DNA from: Spiribacter curvatus
GTDB taxonomy: Bacteria; Pseudomonadota; Gammaproteobacteria; Nitrococcales; Nitrococcaceae
Direction of reading: 5' to 3'
DNA length: 64,000 nucleotides
Assembly (NCBI RefSeq): GCF_000485905.1
Contig: NC_022664.1
Coordinates: forward strand, 248,001 to 312,000
Shown here: in pieces, positions 32,183 through 42,165 of the stretch
How positions within the stretch are numbered: the first letter of the stretch is position 1
Layout: the number at the start of each line of letters is the position of its first letter
Notes under the pieces: generated by a model
The model's input: the letters and a program-made list of their open reading frames with translations, nothing else
Told to the model about the DNA's origin: nothing
The model's database searches: none
Translations under genes and position numbers: made by a program

Positions 32183-34451
32183 GCTGAATCGGTTCAAGCG
32201 CGTCGCCCTGTGCATCGACATGGCCGATGATCGCCGTGTGGTGATAGCCGAGCGCCTTGAGTTCACTCACGCAGGCCTCCGCCTGATCGGCGGGGATACT
32301 CGCCAGCAGGCCGCCAGCGGTCTGCGGATCGAAGACCAGCGGATAGCGGGGGTGATCGGTCATCGCTTCGGCATGACGGATGGCCCGCCGCAGCCGGACG
32401 TTGGCGGGCTGCAATGAACTGAGGATGCCGGCGGCGACGGTCTCCTCGGCGCCCTCGAGGACTGGCAGCGCGGAGAGCTCGAGGGTGGCATCCACCGCCG
32501 ATGGCCTTGTCATTTCCACCAGATGGCCGAGCAGCCCGAAACCAGTGAGGTCGGTGCAGGCGTTGGCGCCACGCCGGTGGAGGCACTCGGCGGCCAGGCG
32601 ATTGGAGTGGCGCATCGACTGCAGCGCCTCGTCGATCCACTGACCCCGGGTGGCGAGGCGGGCATGGGCAGCGAACAGCGTGCCGGTGCCGATCGGTTTG
32701 GTGAGCACGAGCACGTCGCCAGCCTGCATACCGCCTTTGCGCATGATCCGGCCCGGCTCATCATCGATGAGTCCGTTGATCGCGAACCCCAGAGCGAGCT
32801 CGCGCCCTTCCCCGGTATGGCCGCCGACAAGGGCGCAGCCGGCGTCGTTGAGGATGTCGAGGGCCCCCGCCATCAGCTGATAGACGGTGTCTTCGACCTT
32901 CGCCTCGAGGCCCTGTGGGACCGTGGCGATCGCGGTGGCGGTCTGCGCCTCGGCGCCCATGGCGAAGATATCGCCGAGCGCATGATTGGCAGCCACCTGA
33001 CCAAAGACATAGGGGTCGTCGACGAACGCCCGGAAGAAATCAACGGTATGCACCATCGCCTTACCCGGAGGGACGCGCACGACGGCCGCATCATCCGGGG
33101 CATGCAGGCCGATCAGCACATCCTCGCGCTCGACGGGTTGCAGGGCGCCCAGCGCGTTCGACAGCGTTGAGGCCCCGACCTTGGCGCCGCAACCGCCGCA
33201 GCGCATCGCGACCGCCGAAATCGCCTGGCGGGCTTCCTCGCCCTCCAGCGGCACGCGCGAGCGCGGTCCCGTCGAGCCGCTCTCCTCCATGGCGGGCAGG
33301 TCATTGAAGCGGGCCATGAAGCGGCGATCGATCCAGTCCTTGTAGCGCCAGAGCGCCCGGCCCTCGGCACCGAACGGTCCGCGCGACGCCACCGCGTACT
33401 GATCGCCAGTGCTGATCAGGGCGAGCCAGTGGCGTTGGGGTCGATAGGGAATGGGCTCGCGGTCCACCAGCGATAGTCGCAGGTTGCGGGCAAGCGGGGG
33501 TCCCTGGCGCACGGCAAAGACACCTGCTTTCTCGCGCGGGTGATTGACCATGCTGGCGACATCGCCGGCGGCGAATATATCGGGATCGGTAACGGTCTGC
33601 AGGGTATCGGTGACCTGGATAAAGCCGCTGTCGTCCAGCGCCAGTCCCGTATCCCGCAGCCAGTCAGCCCCCCCCGCCCGGGTCACCCAGACCACTTCGT
33701 CGGCCGCATGGTGCTGGCCATCAAGGGTGCTCAATCCGGTGGCGTCCACCCCCGTAACCTCAGCATTGCAGTGGACGGCGATACCGCGCTCGGCGAGGAC
33801 CCGAGCGAACCGCTCGCGGACGTTCGGGGCATGCGTGGGCAGTACCGATCCGCCGCGCGTGAACAGCGTGAAAGCGAGGAGATCCGGGTCATAGCCCAGC
33901 GCCTGCAGCTCGTTGCGCAGCCGGTGGTGCATGGCGAGCAGCAGTTCGACCCCACCCGCACCGCCACCCACCACGGCGATACGCATGGGGCCCGGGTTCG
34001 TGCGCACCCGCTCAAGCAGCGCCAGCCAGCGATCGTTGAAGCGGTGGATCGGCTTGACGGCAACGGCGTGATCCGCCGCACCACCGGCATCGGCGACCCG
34101 GGGGGTCGAGCCGATATTGATTGACAGCCGATCGTAGGGGACGGCGGGACGGTCGCTACACAGGACGCGATGTCCCTCGCGATCCACGCCAGTCGCCTCA
34201 GTGCGGAAGAATCGGGCACCCGCAAATTCGGCCAGACGGCGCAGATCGATGTGGACATCGTCGTAGCTGTAATGCCCCGCCACATAGCCCGGGAGCATAC
34301 CCGAGTAGGGCGTGTGGGTGTCGCGGCAGATCAGCGTCAGGCGCACGCCGGGTACCGGCTTCATGCCAAAGCGCCGCAGTACCCCGACATGGCTGTGACC
34401 GCCGCCGACGAGGATGATGTCCCGGAGGACGGGTTGCGTGGAATCCTGCAT
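32172..34451 (-). CDS. senC: SenC: selenophosphate synthase (SelD) fused to an N-terminal FAD/NAD(P) oxidoreductase
   Basis: A 759-residue fusion. Residues 1-385 are a pyridine-nucleotide-disulfide/NDH-2-type oxidoreductase with FAD loop DIILVGGGHSHVGVLRRFG (11-29), NAD loop IAVVGGGAGGVELLLAM (158-174) and second FAD motif TDPDIFAAGDVASM. Residues about 410-759 are SelD, which makes selenophosphate from selenide and ATP: the active loop RCGGCGAKVG has Cys421 and Lys424 in the positions of the essential Cys17/Lys20 of E. coli SelD, with the non-essential second Cys replaced by Ala. ALVGGHTGEGRELALGF and CTDLTGFGLLGHL are also typical. The ATG at 34451 begins the conserved FAD domain. It lies 11 bp after prlC and is probably co-transcribed with it. 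Fused SelD of this form is known; its redox role is unproven. Confidence 0.88.
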   Translation of the reverse strand: MQDSTQPVLRDIILVGGGHSHVGVLRRFGMKPVPGVRLTLICRDTHTPYSGMLPGYVAGHYSYDDVHIDLRRLAEFAGARFFRTEATGVDREGHRVLCSDRPAVPYDRLSINIGSTPRVADAGGAADHAVAVKPIHRFNDRWLALLERVRTNPGPMRIAVVGGGAGGVELLLAMHHRLRNELQALGYDPDLLAFTLFTRGGSVLPTHAPNVRERFARVLAERGIAVHCNAEVTGVDATGLSTLDGQHHAADEVVWVTRAGGADWLRDTGLALDDSGFIQVTDTLQTVTDPDIFAAGDVASMVNHPREKAGVFAVRQGPPLARNLRLSLVDREPIPYRPQRHWLALISTGDQYAVASRGPFGAEGRALWRYKDWIDRRFMARFNDLPAMEESGSTGPRSRVPLEGEEARQAISAVAMRCGGCGAKVGASTLSNALGALQPVEREDVLIGLHAPDDAAVVRVPPGKAMVHTVDFFRAFVDDPYVFGQVAANHALGDIFAMGAEAQTATAIATVPQGLEAKVEDTVYQLMAGALDILNDAGCALVGGHTGEGRELALGFAINGLIDDEPGRIMRKGGMQAGDVLVLTKPIGTGTLFAAHARLATRGQWIDEALQSMRHSNRLAAECLHRRGANACTDLTGFGLLGHLVEMTRPSAVDATLELSALPVLEGAEETVAAGILSSLQPANVRLRRAIRHAEAMTDHPRYPLVFDPQTAGGLLASIPADQAEACVSELKALGYHHTAIIGHVDAQGDALEPIQLNP

Positions 34452-34462
34452 GTCGTCCTCGC

Positions 34463-36502
34463 TCAGGCGGCCAGGCCGCTCGCCTTTAGAAGGGGCTCGA
34501 TGCTCGGCTCGCGACCGCGGAAGTGGCTGAACAGTGTCGCCGCATCCTCTGATCCGCCGCGCTCGAGGATGTTCTCGAGAAACGAACGGCCGGTGACCGG
34601 GTTGAATATCCCCTCTTCGGTAAACCGCGCGAAGGCATCGGCGGAGAGGACTTCTGCCCACTTATAGCTGTAGTAGCCCGCTGCGTAGCCGCCGGCGAAG
34701 ATATGCGCGAAGCTGTTGGGGAAACGGTTGAACGCCGGCGGCTGCAGAACCGCGACCTGATCGCGGACCGCTCCGAGCAGTTCGAGGATCCGTTCGCCCT
34801 GATGACGGTCATGCTCGACGTGCAAGCGCAGATCGAACAGCGAGAACTCCAGCTGGCGGACCATCTGCATGGCGGCCTGGAAGTTTCGGGCCGCGGTCAT
34901 GCGCTGGAACAGCGCCTCGGGGATCGGCTCATTGGTCTCGTGATGGCGCGCGAACAGATCCAGCGCCTCCCGTTCCCAGCACCAGTTCTCAAGGAACTGG
35001 CTGGGGAGTTCGACGGCATCCCAGGCGACTCCGTTAATGCCGGCGACGCTCGCCGCATCCACCTGGGTGAGCATGTGATGGAGGCCGTGACCGAACTCAT
35101 GGAAAAGGGTTTCCACCTCGCCATGCGTGATCAGGGCCGGCTGATCGCCGACTGGCGGCGTAAAGTTGCAGGTGAGAAACGCCACCGGTGTCTGCGCCAC
35201 GTCGTGATGCCGCATGCGGCCACGGGCGGTTGCCATCCAGGCCCCGCCGCGCTTGTGCGATCGCGCGTAGAGATCGGTGTAGAACTGACCGCGCAGGGCA
35301 CCGTTGGCGTCGTGGATCTCGTAGAAGCGGACATCGGCGTGCCAGGTGTCGACATCCTCGCGCTCGGCGATATGGATGCCGAACAGTCGTTCCACTACCG
35401 CAAACAGACCGGCCATGACTCGATCAGCCTGAAACCAGGGCCGCAGATCCTCGGGCGAGAGCTCGAATCGGGCCTCTCGCAGACGCTCGCTGTAATAGCC
35501 CACATCCCAGGCCTGAAGTGACTCCAGACCATCGCGATCGTGGGCAAAGGCCTGGAGCGTCGCATACTCCTGTTCCGCCACTGGATGCGCCCGCCGCGCC
35601 AGATCCTCGAGGAACCCGACGACCTGTGCGGCGGAATCAGCCATTTTGGGGGCAAGCGATAGCTCGGCGTAATCGCTGAAGCCCAGCAGCTCTGCCTGTT
35701 CCTGACGCAGATCGAGGATCTCGGCCATGACCGGGTGATTGTCCCACTGGCCCGCCTGCGGGCCGGTATCCGACGCCCGTGTGGTGAAGGCTTCATAGAC
35801 GCGATAGCGCAGGTCACGGTTGCTGGCGTGGGCCAGCACTGCCTGGACGATGGGCATATCGAGGCTGATCCGCCATCCGCTGATACCAGCCTGTTCGGCT
35901 TTCTGTTTCATGACGCCCAGTGCTGACGCGGGAATGCCGTCGAGGTCATCGGCCGCGTCCGTGTCCCAGGTCCAGGCGTCACTGGCATCCAGCAGGTTTT
36001 CCTGGAATCGCGCCGATAGCGCCGTGAGCCGGGCGGATATCTCCGCGTAGCGGGTCTTCGCCGCATCCTCCAGGGCGACGCCGGAGCGCTCGAAATCGCG
36101 CAGCGCATTGTCGACGGTCTGGCGCTGATCGACCGTCATCCGCTCGTGGGCCTCGCTGTCGCGCAGTGTCCGAAACGCTTCATAGAGCGCCGTGTTCTGG
36201 CCCATCTCGGTCTGGTAGGCGGATAGGGCGGGCAGGCAGGCATTATAGGCCTCGCGCAGCGCCTCACTGTTCATGACGGCGTTGAGGTGCGAGACCGGTG
36301 ACCAGACCTTCTCGAGCCGGTCCTCGAGTCGCTCGAGGGGCGCGACCAGACTGTCCCAGTCGTGGTGGAGCGATGGCGCGGTCAACTCATCGATCGCCGC
36401 GCGATTGTCGGCAAGGACCTGGTCGACGGCGGGTTTGATGTGTTCGGGGCGGATCTCGGAGAAACGGGGCAGCCCGTCGGTTTCCAGCAGTGGATTGGTC
36501 AT
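34463..36502 (-). CDS. prlC: Oligopeptidase A (M3 family metallopeptidase)
   Basis: A cytoplasmic zinc peptidase that degrades signal peptides and short oligopeptides. The 679 residues carry the active-site motif LFHEFGHGLHHMLTQ (HEFGH) in the catalytic domain, with GINGVAWDAVELPSQFLENW downstream supplying the third zinc ligand, and the C-terminal YYSYKWAEVLSADAFARF typical of PrlC/OpdA. The start MTNPLLETDGLPRFSEIRPEH matches the family. It is divergent from gorA and 11 bp upstream of senC, so the senC mRNA probably starts at the prlC promoter. Confidence 0.95.
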   Translation of the reverse strand: MTNPLLETDGLPRFSEIRPEHIKPAVDQVLADNRAAIDELTAPSLHHDWDSLVAPLERLEDRLEKVWSPVSHLNAVMNSEALREAYNACLPALSAYQTEMGQNTALYEAFRTLRDSEAHERMTVDQRQTVDNALRDFERSGVALEDAAKTRYAEISARLTALSARFQENLLDASDAWTWDTDAADDLDGIPASALGVMKQKAEQAGISGWRISLDMPIVQAVLAHASNRDLRYRVYEAFTTRASDTGPQAGQWDNHPVMAEILDLRQEQAELLGFSDYAELSLAPKMADSAAQVVGFLEDLARRAHPVAEQEYATLQAFAHDRDGLESLQAWDVGYYSERLREARFELSPEDLRPWFQADRVMAGLFAVVERLFGIHIAEREDVDTWHADVRFYEIHDANGALRGQFYTDLYARSHKRGGAWMATARGRMRHHDVAQTPVAFLTCNFTPPVGDQPALITHGEVETLFHEFGHGLHHMLTQVDAASVAGINGVAWDAVELPSQFLENWCWEREALDLFARHHETNEPIPEALFQRMTAARNFQAAMQMVRQLEFSLFDLRLHVEHDRHQGERILELLGAVRDQVAVLQPPAFNRFPNSFAHIFAGGYAAGYYSYKWAEVLSADAFARFTEEGIFNPVTGRSFLENILERGGSEDAATLFSHFRGREPSIEPLLKASGLAA

Positions 36503-36682
36503 GGTGCTCCAGTGATCGGACAGGTTAGCGCTTAGGGCTCATCCTCTAGGGTAGCCCGCGGACATGTTTGTTTCGAGCGCAGCAACGCCGATCAGTTCGC
36601 CCTGGATCGATCGGCGTGACTGTCATTCTCGTGCCGATCTGTGAAAATGGTGGCTTATAGGAACGGATATCAGGAGTCCACC

Positions 36683-38047
36683 ATGACCGATAGCGACCAC
36701 GCCTATGATCTTATCTGCATCGGCGGCGGCAGCGGCGGCATCGCCACCGCCCGGCGTGCCGCGGCGCACGGCGCGCGCTGCGCCGTCATCGAGGCATCGC
36801 GTCTGGGCGGGACCTGCGTGAATGTGGGCTGTGTTCCCAAAAAGGTCATGTGGCAGGCCGCCCACAGCCGCGAGGTCATGGCACGGGCCGGCGATTATGG
36901 CTTCAGCGGCGTTGCTCCGACGCTCGACTGGGGCGCGTTGGTGAGCGCGCGGGATGCCTACATTGAGCGGCTCAATGGCATCTATGACCGTAATCTCGAT
37001 AAGTCTGGGGTTGATCTGATCACCGGGCATGCGCATTTCATCGATCCGCATACCGTCGTGGTGGACGGCCAGCATTACCGAGCGGCGCGTTTCGTGATCG
37101 CAACCGGCGGCACTCCGGGTCGGCCGGGGATCCCGGGCGGCGACCTGGGCATCGACTCCGATGGTTTCTTCGAGATGACCGATCGCCCGGAAAAAGTCGC
37201 GGTGGTCGGAGCCGGTTACATTGCCGTGGAACTGGCAGGCGTCCTGCACCAGCTGGGCAGCGATGTGGAGCTGGTGATCCGGCGTGAGAAGCCGCTGCGC
37301 GGCTTTGATACAGCGATTCAGGATGCCTACGTCGAAGCGATCGGTGCGCATGGTCCAACGCTTGTGAATCATTTCACTCCAGCCGGCCTCGAGGCGGCAT
37401 GGGGCGGTTATTCGCTGCATGGCACTGATGGTCGCTCGCTGGAAGGGCTCGATCAGGTGATCTGGGCTGTCGGTCGGTTACCCAATACCGATGAGCTGGG
37501 GCTCGAGGCCGCTGGCGTCGACATCGATGAATCCGGGACGATCCCGGTCGATGCCTGGCAGGCCAGCAACCAACCGCATATCTTCGCGCTCGGTGATGTG
37601 ACCGATAATCCCTATCCGCTGACACCGGTGGCGATTGCGGCGGGGCGGCGGCTCGCGGACCGGGTCTGGGGGGGAGAGGCCGACCGGCATCTCGAGTATC
37701 GTGATGTCCCTACCGTGGTGTTCACGCATCCGCCCATTGGCAGCGTGGGTCTGACCGAGGCCGATGCCCGGGCCGTCCATGGTGATGCGGTCCAGGTCTA
37801 TGAGACCCGCTTTGTCCCTATGGATTTCGCCCTGGCCCCGGCAGAGGCCAAGCAGCGCAGCACCATGAAGTTGGTCTGCGTGGGCGCGGAAGAGCGGGTT
37901 GTCGGCGTTCATCTGTTCGGCGTCGGCAGCGACGAGATGCTGCAGGGATTCGCCGTGGCGGTCCGCATGGGCGCGACCAAGCAGGATCTCGACGAGACGG
38001 TGGCCATTCATCCCACCAGTGCTGAGGAACTGGTCACCATGACCTGA
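36683..38047 (+). CDS. gorA: Glutathione-disulfide reductase
   Basis: An FAD enzyme that reduces oxidised glutathione with NADPH. The 454 residues contain [19 protein letters not shown], the redox disulfide [16 protein letters not shown], an NADP-binding loop [18 protein letters not shown] with Arg residues after it ([12 protein letters not shown]), the FAD motif [19 protein letters not shown], and the C-terminal active-site [11 protein letters not shown]. The ATG at 36683 follows CAGGAG; a longer open frame begins upstream but lacks homology. A gamma-carbonic anhydrase gene follows 18 bp downstream. Its neighbourhood with senC is noted because glutathione reduces selenite to selenide. Confidence 0.93.
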   Translation: MTDSDHAYDLICIGGGSGGIATARRAAAHGARCAVIEASRLGGTCVNVGCVPKKVMWQAAHSREVMARAGDYGFSGVAPTLDWGALVSARDAYIERLNGIYDRNLDKSGVDLITGHAHFIDPHTVVVDGQHYRAARFVIATGGTPGRPGIPGGDLGIDSDGFFEMTDRPEKVAVVGAGYIAVELAGVLHQLGSDVELVIRREKPLRGFDTAIQDAYVEAIGAHGPTLVNHFTPAGLEAAWGGYSLHGTDGRSLEGLDQVIWAVGRLPNTDELGLEAAGVDIDESGTIPVDAWQASNQPHIFALGDVTDNPYPLTPVAIAAGRRLADRVWGGEADRHLEYRDVPTVVFTHPPIGSVGLTEADARAVHGDAVQVYETRFVPMDFALAPAEAKQRSTMKLVCVGAEERVVGVHLFGVGSDEMLQGFAVAVRMGATKQDLDETVAIHPTSAEELVTMT

Positions 38048-38065
38048 GTCGACGGGAGTGTCGCG

Positions 38066-38596
38066 ATGATCGAGACCTATCAAGGCACCCAACCCAGCAT
38101 CCCGGCGACGGCCTGGGTCCATGACAGTGCGGTCGTGATCGGTGATGTCACGCTCCATGATTCAGTCTCGGTCTGGCCGACGGCGGTACTGCGGGGCGAT
38201 GTGCACCGCATCGAGATCGGCGCCCGCAGTAATATCCAGGACGGCGTGATCGTCCACGTCGCCCATGAGGGACCGCACCAGTCCGGTCATCCGGCAATCG
38301 TCGGCGAGGCGGTGACCGTCGGCCATCGGGCAGTCATCCATGCCTGCACGATCGGTGACCGAGTCCTGGTGGGGATGGGGGCGATGGTGCTGGATGGTGC
38401 CGTGGTCGGCGACGAGGCGATTCTCGGCGCCGGTGCGCTGGTGCCGCCGGGTAAACAACTCGACGGCGGGTATCTATATCTCGGCAGCCCGGCGCGGCCC
38501 GTGCGGGCGTTGGGCAATCGCGAGCGCGAGCAGCTCGCCTATTCCGCTGATCACTACGTCCGCCTGATGGGACGTCACCGGCCCGCGGATACCTGA
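38066..38596 (+). CDS. Gamma-class carbonic anhydrase family protein (YrdA/PaaY-like)
   Basis: A trimeric left-handed beta-helix protein with a metal site at the subunit interface. The 176 residues show hexapeptide repeats (SVWPTAVLRGDVHRIEIG, SNIQDGVIVHV) and three metal histidines in VHVAHEG and VGHRAVIHACTIGDRVLVGM. Carbonic anhydrase activity has been shown for some members, but others act as acyl-CoA thioesterases, so the reaction is not certain. It is 18 bp after gorA, likely one operon, and its 3' end overlaps the convergent antiporter gene by 22 bp. Confidence 0.9.
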   Translation: MIETYQGTQPSIPATAWVHDSAVVIGDVTLHDSVSVWPTAVLRGDVHRIEIGARSNIQDGVIVHVAHEGPHQSGHPAIVGEAVTVGHRAVIHACTIGDRVLVGMGAMVLDGAVVGDEAILGAGALVPPGKQLDGGYLYLGSPARPVRALGNREREQLAYSADHYVRLMGRHRPADT

Positions 38597-39831
38597 TTGG
38601 GCCCATTCGCATCGGGCGGCCCGGTCGGCTGCGCCGCCAGTAAACGCTCAACGACCGCTGGCGTCAGCGCACAGGTTGCCAGTGTGACCATCGTCATGGC
38701 GCCGTACAGCGTTGGTGGGACCACCTCCGAGCCGTAGCGTCCGGCCTGATCAACGATCACCATTGCGATCTCTGCCCGCGGCACCATGCTCACCGCGATA
38801 ACCAGTGCGCTGCCGCGGGGCGCCACGAGCCGGGCCGGCAACGCGGTTCCGATGACCTTGCCGAGCACTGCCGCCACCAGTAAGAGACCGCCAGCGCCCA
38901 GCGCGCCGGTCAGGGCAGCCGGTTCGAGCTTAAGCCCGATGCCGATGAAGAAAAACGGCGAGAGGAAGTCGTAGAGCACGATATAGGCGCGGTCCCGATG
39001 GATTCGCCGCGGCGCCTTGCTGAACATCAGGCCGGCGAACAGGGCACCGATCGCCAGCGAAAAGCCGAGCATGCCCGCGAGTGCTGCAATGAGGCTGCCC
39101 ATCGCGACCACGATCAGCATTCGCGCCGGAGCGCGTTCATGTTGAACGAGTGCCCGCGTGAGCGGTGGCTCCAGCCAACGGGCGAAGATGTAGCAACCGG
39201 CCGCGAATGCCGCGAGACTCGTCAAAAGCCCCGCACCGGTGGTGAGTACGCCACCCCAGGCTACGCCGTTACCGGCGGTCAGCGTCGGGATGATGCCAAG
39301 CAGAAGCGCCATCAGGACAACGCCCGAGATATCGTCGAGTTCGGCGACATCGAGCACCAGAGAGCCCTGTTCGCTACCGAGCGCGCCCGCTGCCTGCCAG
39401 GGCGGCAGGGCAACGCCAATGCTGGTGGCAGTCAGGGCGACGCCGGCGACCAGCGAGGGAACCATATCGAACCCGATCCAACGGGCGGCGTAGTAGCCGA
39501 CGCCGCCCGAGACGATCACGCTGATCAGCCAGATCACGCTCGCGCCGGGCAGTTTCGCAAGGAGGCGTTGGGGGTTGCTGCCCAGACCTACCCGGAACAG
39601 CAGGGCGACGAGCCCGAGGGCGGCGAGTAGATCGAAGGCGCCGCGCACAGCCGGGTCCATGATCGGAATGACGTCGTGACTCAGACGCAGCCCCAGTCCA
39701 ATCAGGATATAGCCGACCAGGGCGGGAAACCTCAGCTGGGCGCAGAGGTGGCGCAGCAGGATGGCGAGCAGCGTAACGCCGCCCACCAGCAGGACCATGA
39801 CTGAATCCGGGGTCGCACTCGCCTCGACCAT
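38575..39831 (-). CDS. CPA2 family cation:proton antiporter without RCK domain
   Basis: A second Na+(K+)/H+ exchanger, 418 residues, made almost entirely of the transmembrane exchanger domain (about 12-13 helices). Recognisable segments are LRFPALVGYILIGLGLRLS, VGLGSNPQRLLAKLPGAS, LVLDVAELDDISGVVLMALL (acidic pair of the ion site) and MVPRAEIAMVIVDQAGR. Unlike the antiporter at 6251-8248 it ends soon after the last helix, with no TrkA-N or TrkA-C. It lies 9 bp after aroE and is the last gene of that leftward run. Confidence 0.87.
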   Translation of the reverse strand: MVEASATPDSVMVLLVGGVTLLAILLRHLCAQLRFPALVGYILIGLGLRLSHDVIPIMDPAVRGAFDLLAALGLVALLFRVGLGSNPQRLLAKLPGASVIWLISVIVSGGVGYYAARWIGFDMVPSLVAGVALTATSIGVALPPWQAAGALGSEQGSLVLDVAELDDISGVVLMALLLGIIPTLTAGNGVAWGGVLTTGAGLLTSLAAFAAGCYIFARWLEPPLTRALVQHERAPARMLIVVAMGSLIAALAGMLGFSLAIGALFAGLMFSKAPRRIHRDRAYIVLYDFLSPFFFIGIGLKLEPAALTGALGAGGLLLVAAVLGKVIGTALPARLVAPRGSALVIAVSMVPRAEIAMVIVDQAGRYGSEVVPPTLYGAMTMVTLATCALTPAVVERLLAAQPTGPPDANGPNQVSAGR

Positions 39832-39840
39832 CGGTGCGGC

Positions 39841-40659
39841 TCAGGGCCGGGTGTCGTTACGCAGTGCCTCGATCACCGGTGCCGTGCTGGGCCGGATTCC
39901 ACGCCACAGCTCGAACGCGGCCGCGGCCTGCTCTATCAGCATGCCGAGCCCATCGCGGGTGCGGAATGCCCCGTTATGCTCGGCCCAGCGCAGGAACGGC
40001 GTGGGCTCGGCGCCGTAGAGCATATCGAAGGCCGTCGCGCCGTCGGCGACGATACTCGACGGCAGCATCGGGACATCGCCCTCAAGCCCGCTGGACGTGG
40101 CATTGATCACCACCTCGAAGCGCTCACCCGTCAGATCATCAAGGCCGCAGCTGTCGACGGCGCCGACATTGGCGAAGGCCTGTGCAAGCGTGTGCGCCCG
40201 CTCCGCGGTGCGATTGGCCACCACCAGGCTGGCAGGGTTTTCGTTCAGCAGTGGGGCGAGGACGCCGCTGGCGGCACCGCCGGCACCGATGATCAGGATG
40301 CGCTTGCCGGCCAGACCAACGCCGAGGTTGTTGCGCAGATCGTTGATCAGGCCCTCGCCATCAGTGTTATCAGCATAGATGGCGTCGCCGAAGATCAGGG
40401 TGTTGGCGGCACCGGCCCGCTCGGCACGATCGCTGCGCTGATCCGCCAGTGACCAGGCTTCTTCCTTGAATGGCACGGTGACGTTGGCGCCATGGGCGCC
40501 CTCCGCGCGGAACGCCGCGATGGCGTCGGCGAAGCCATCGAGCGGCGGTTCACGCCGGGTGTATTCGAGTTGCTGCGCTGTCTCCTGGGCAAAAAGCTCG
40601 TGGATGCGGGGCGAGAGTGAATGACCGACGGGATGACCGAAAACGGCATAGAAATCCAT
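39841..40659 (-). CDS. aroE: Shikimate dehydrogenase (NADP+)
   Basis: Reduces 3-dehydroshikimate to shikimate in aromatic amino acid synthesis. The 272 residues begin MDFYAVFGHPVGHSLSPRIH, with the shikimate-binding Ser pair. The catalytic Lys lies in NVTVPFKEEAW and the catalytic Asp in YADNTDGEGLIND. The NADP loop ILIIGAGGAASGVLAPLL and VVANRTAERAHTLA complete the pattern. It is 24 bp after hemB. aroB and aroK are further right, so three shikimate-pathway genes are within this window but not adjacent. Confidence 0.95.
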   Translation of the reverse strand: MDFYAVFGHPVGHSLSPRIHELFAQETAQQLEYTRREPPLDGFADAIAAFRAEGAHGANVTVPFKEEAWSLADQRSDRAERAGAANTLIFGDAIYADNTDGEGLINDLRNNLGVGLAGKRILIIGAGGAASGVLAPLLNENPASLVVANRTAERAHTLAQAFANVGAVDSCGLDDLTGERFEVVINATSSGLEGDVPMLPSSIVADGATAFDMLYGAEPTPFLRWAEHNGAFRTRDGLGMLIEQAAAAFELWRGIRPSTAPVIEALRNDTRP

Positions 40660-40683
40660 GGTGACCTCCGATGGGCGGGATTG

Positions 40684-41727
<1,044 letters not shown>

Positions 41728-42165
41728 TCAGCCAGTCGGATGATCGGGCAGTCGGGCAGTCGCCCAGTCGAGCACCCGCCGCACCCGTGGCGCGGTAATG
41801 CGGTAGGCCGTCTGCTGGTCCACCCAGCGCCACTCGTGGTGCTCGGGCGTGCCCAGATCCGGGGCGATGCCGAGGACCACCTCACGGGTGGGTGTCTCTG
41901 CCAGGTAATAACGCGCGACTTTACCGCGCGCATAAGGGCCGGTCTCGGTGAAGTCATCTCCCCAGTTGAAGTGAAGCTCAGTGATGCCGGTTTCTTCGGC
42001 GACTTCACGGCGGGCGGCCTCGAGGGGGGTTTCGCCGGTCTCGGTGCCGCCCTTGGGGAAATCCCAGTACTGATACGCGCGCAGTAGGAGGAACCGCCAG
42101 GCGGCATTTTCGGCGCGGACCAGAACCACGCCGGCGGAGAGTATGCGGGGATTCTGCCTAGTCAT
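41728..42165 (-). CDS. Nudix hydrolase (diadenosine tetraphosphatase-like)
   Basis: A 145-residue hydrolase for nucleoside diphosphate derivatives. The Nudix box is complete: [20 protein letters not shown] then TGI, matching GX5EX7REUXEEXGU. Upstream [17 protein letters not shown]-like residues (here [16 protein letters not shown]) are typical of the Ap4A hydrolase subgroup. The start overlaps hemE by 8 bp and continues a hemE-nudix-hemB run, though a link to haem synthesis is not known. Confidence 0.85.
   Translation of the reverse strand: MTRQNPRILSAGVVLVRAENAAWRFLLLRAYQYWDFPKGGTETGETPLEAARREVAEETGITELHFNWGDDFTETGPYARGKVARYYLAETPTREVVLGIAPDLGTPEHHEWRWVDQQTAYRITAPRVRRVLDWATARLPDHPTG

Noticed and set aside
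32172-34451. SelD serving selenocysteine or selenouridine synthesis
   Set aside because: No selA, selB, selC or mnmH (selU) in the window, and senB/senA are next to it. It could still serve those pathways if their genes lie elsewhere.
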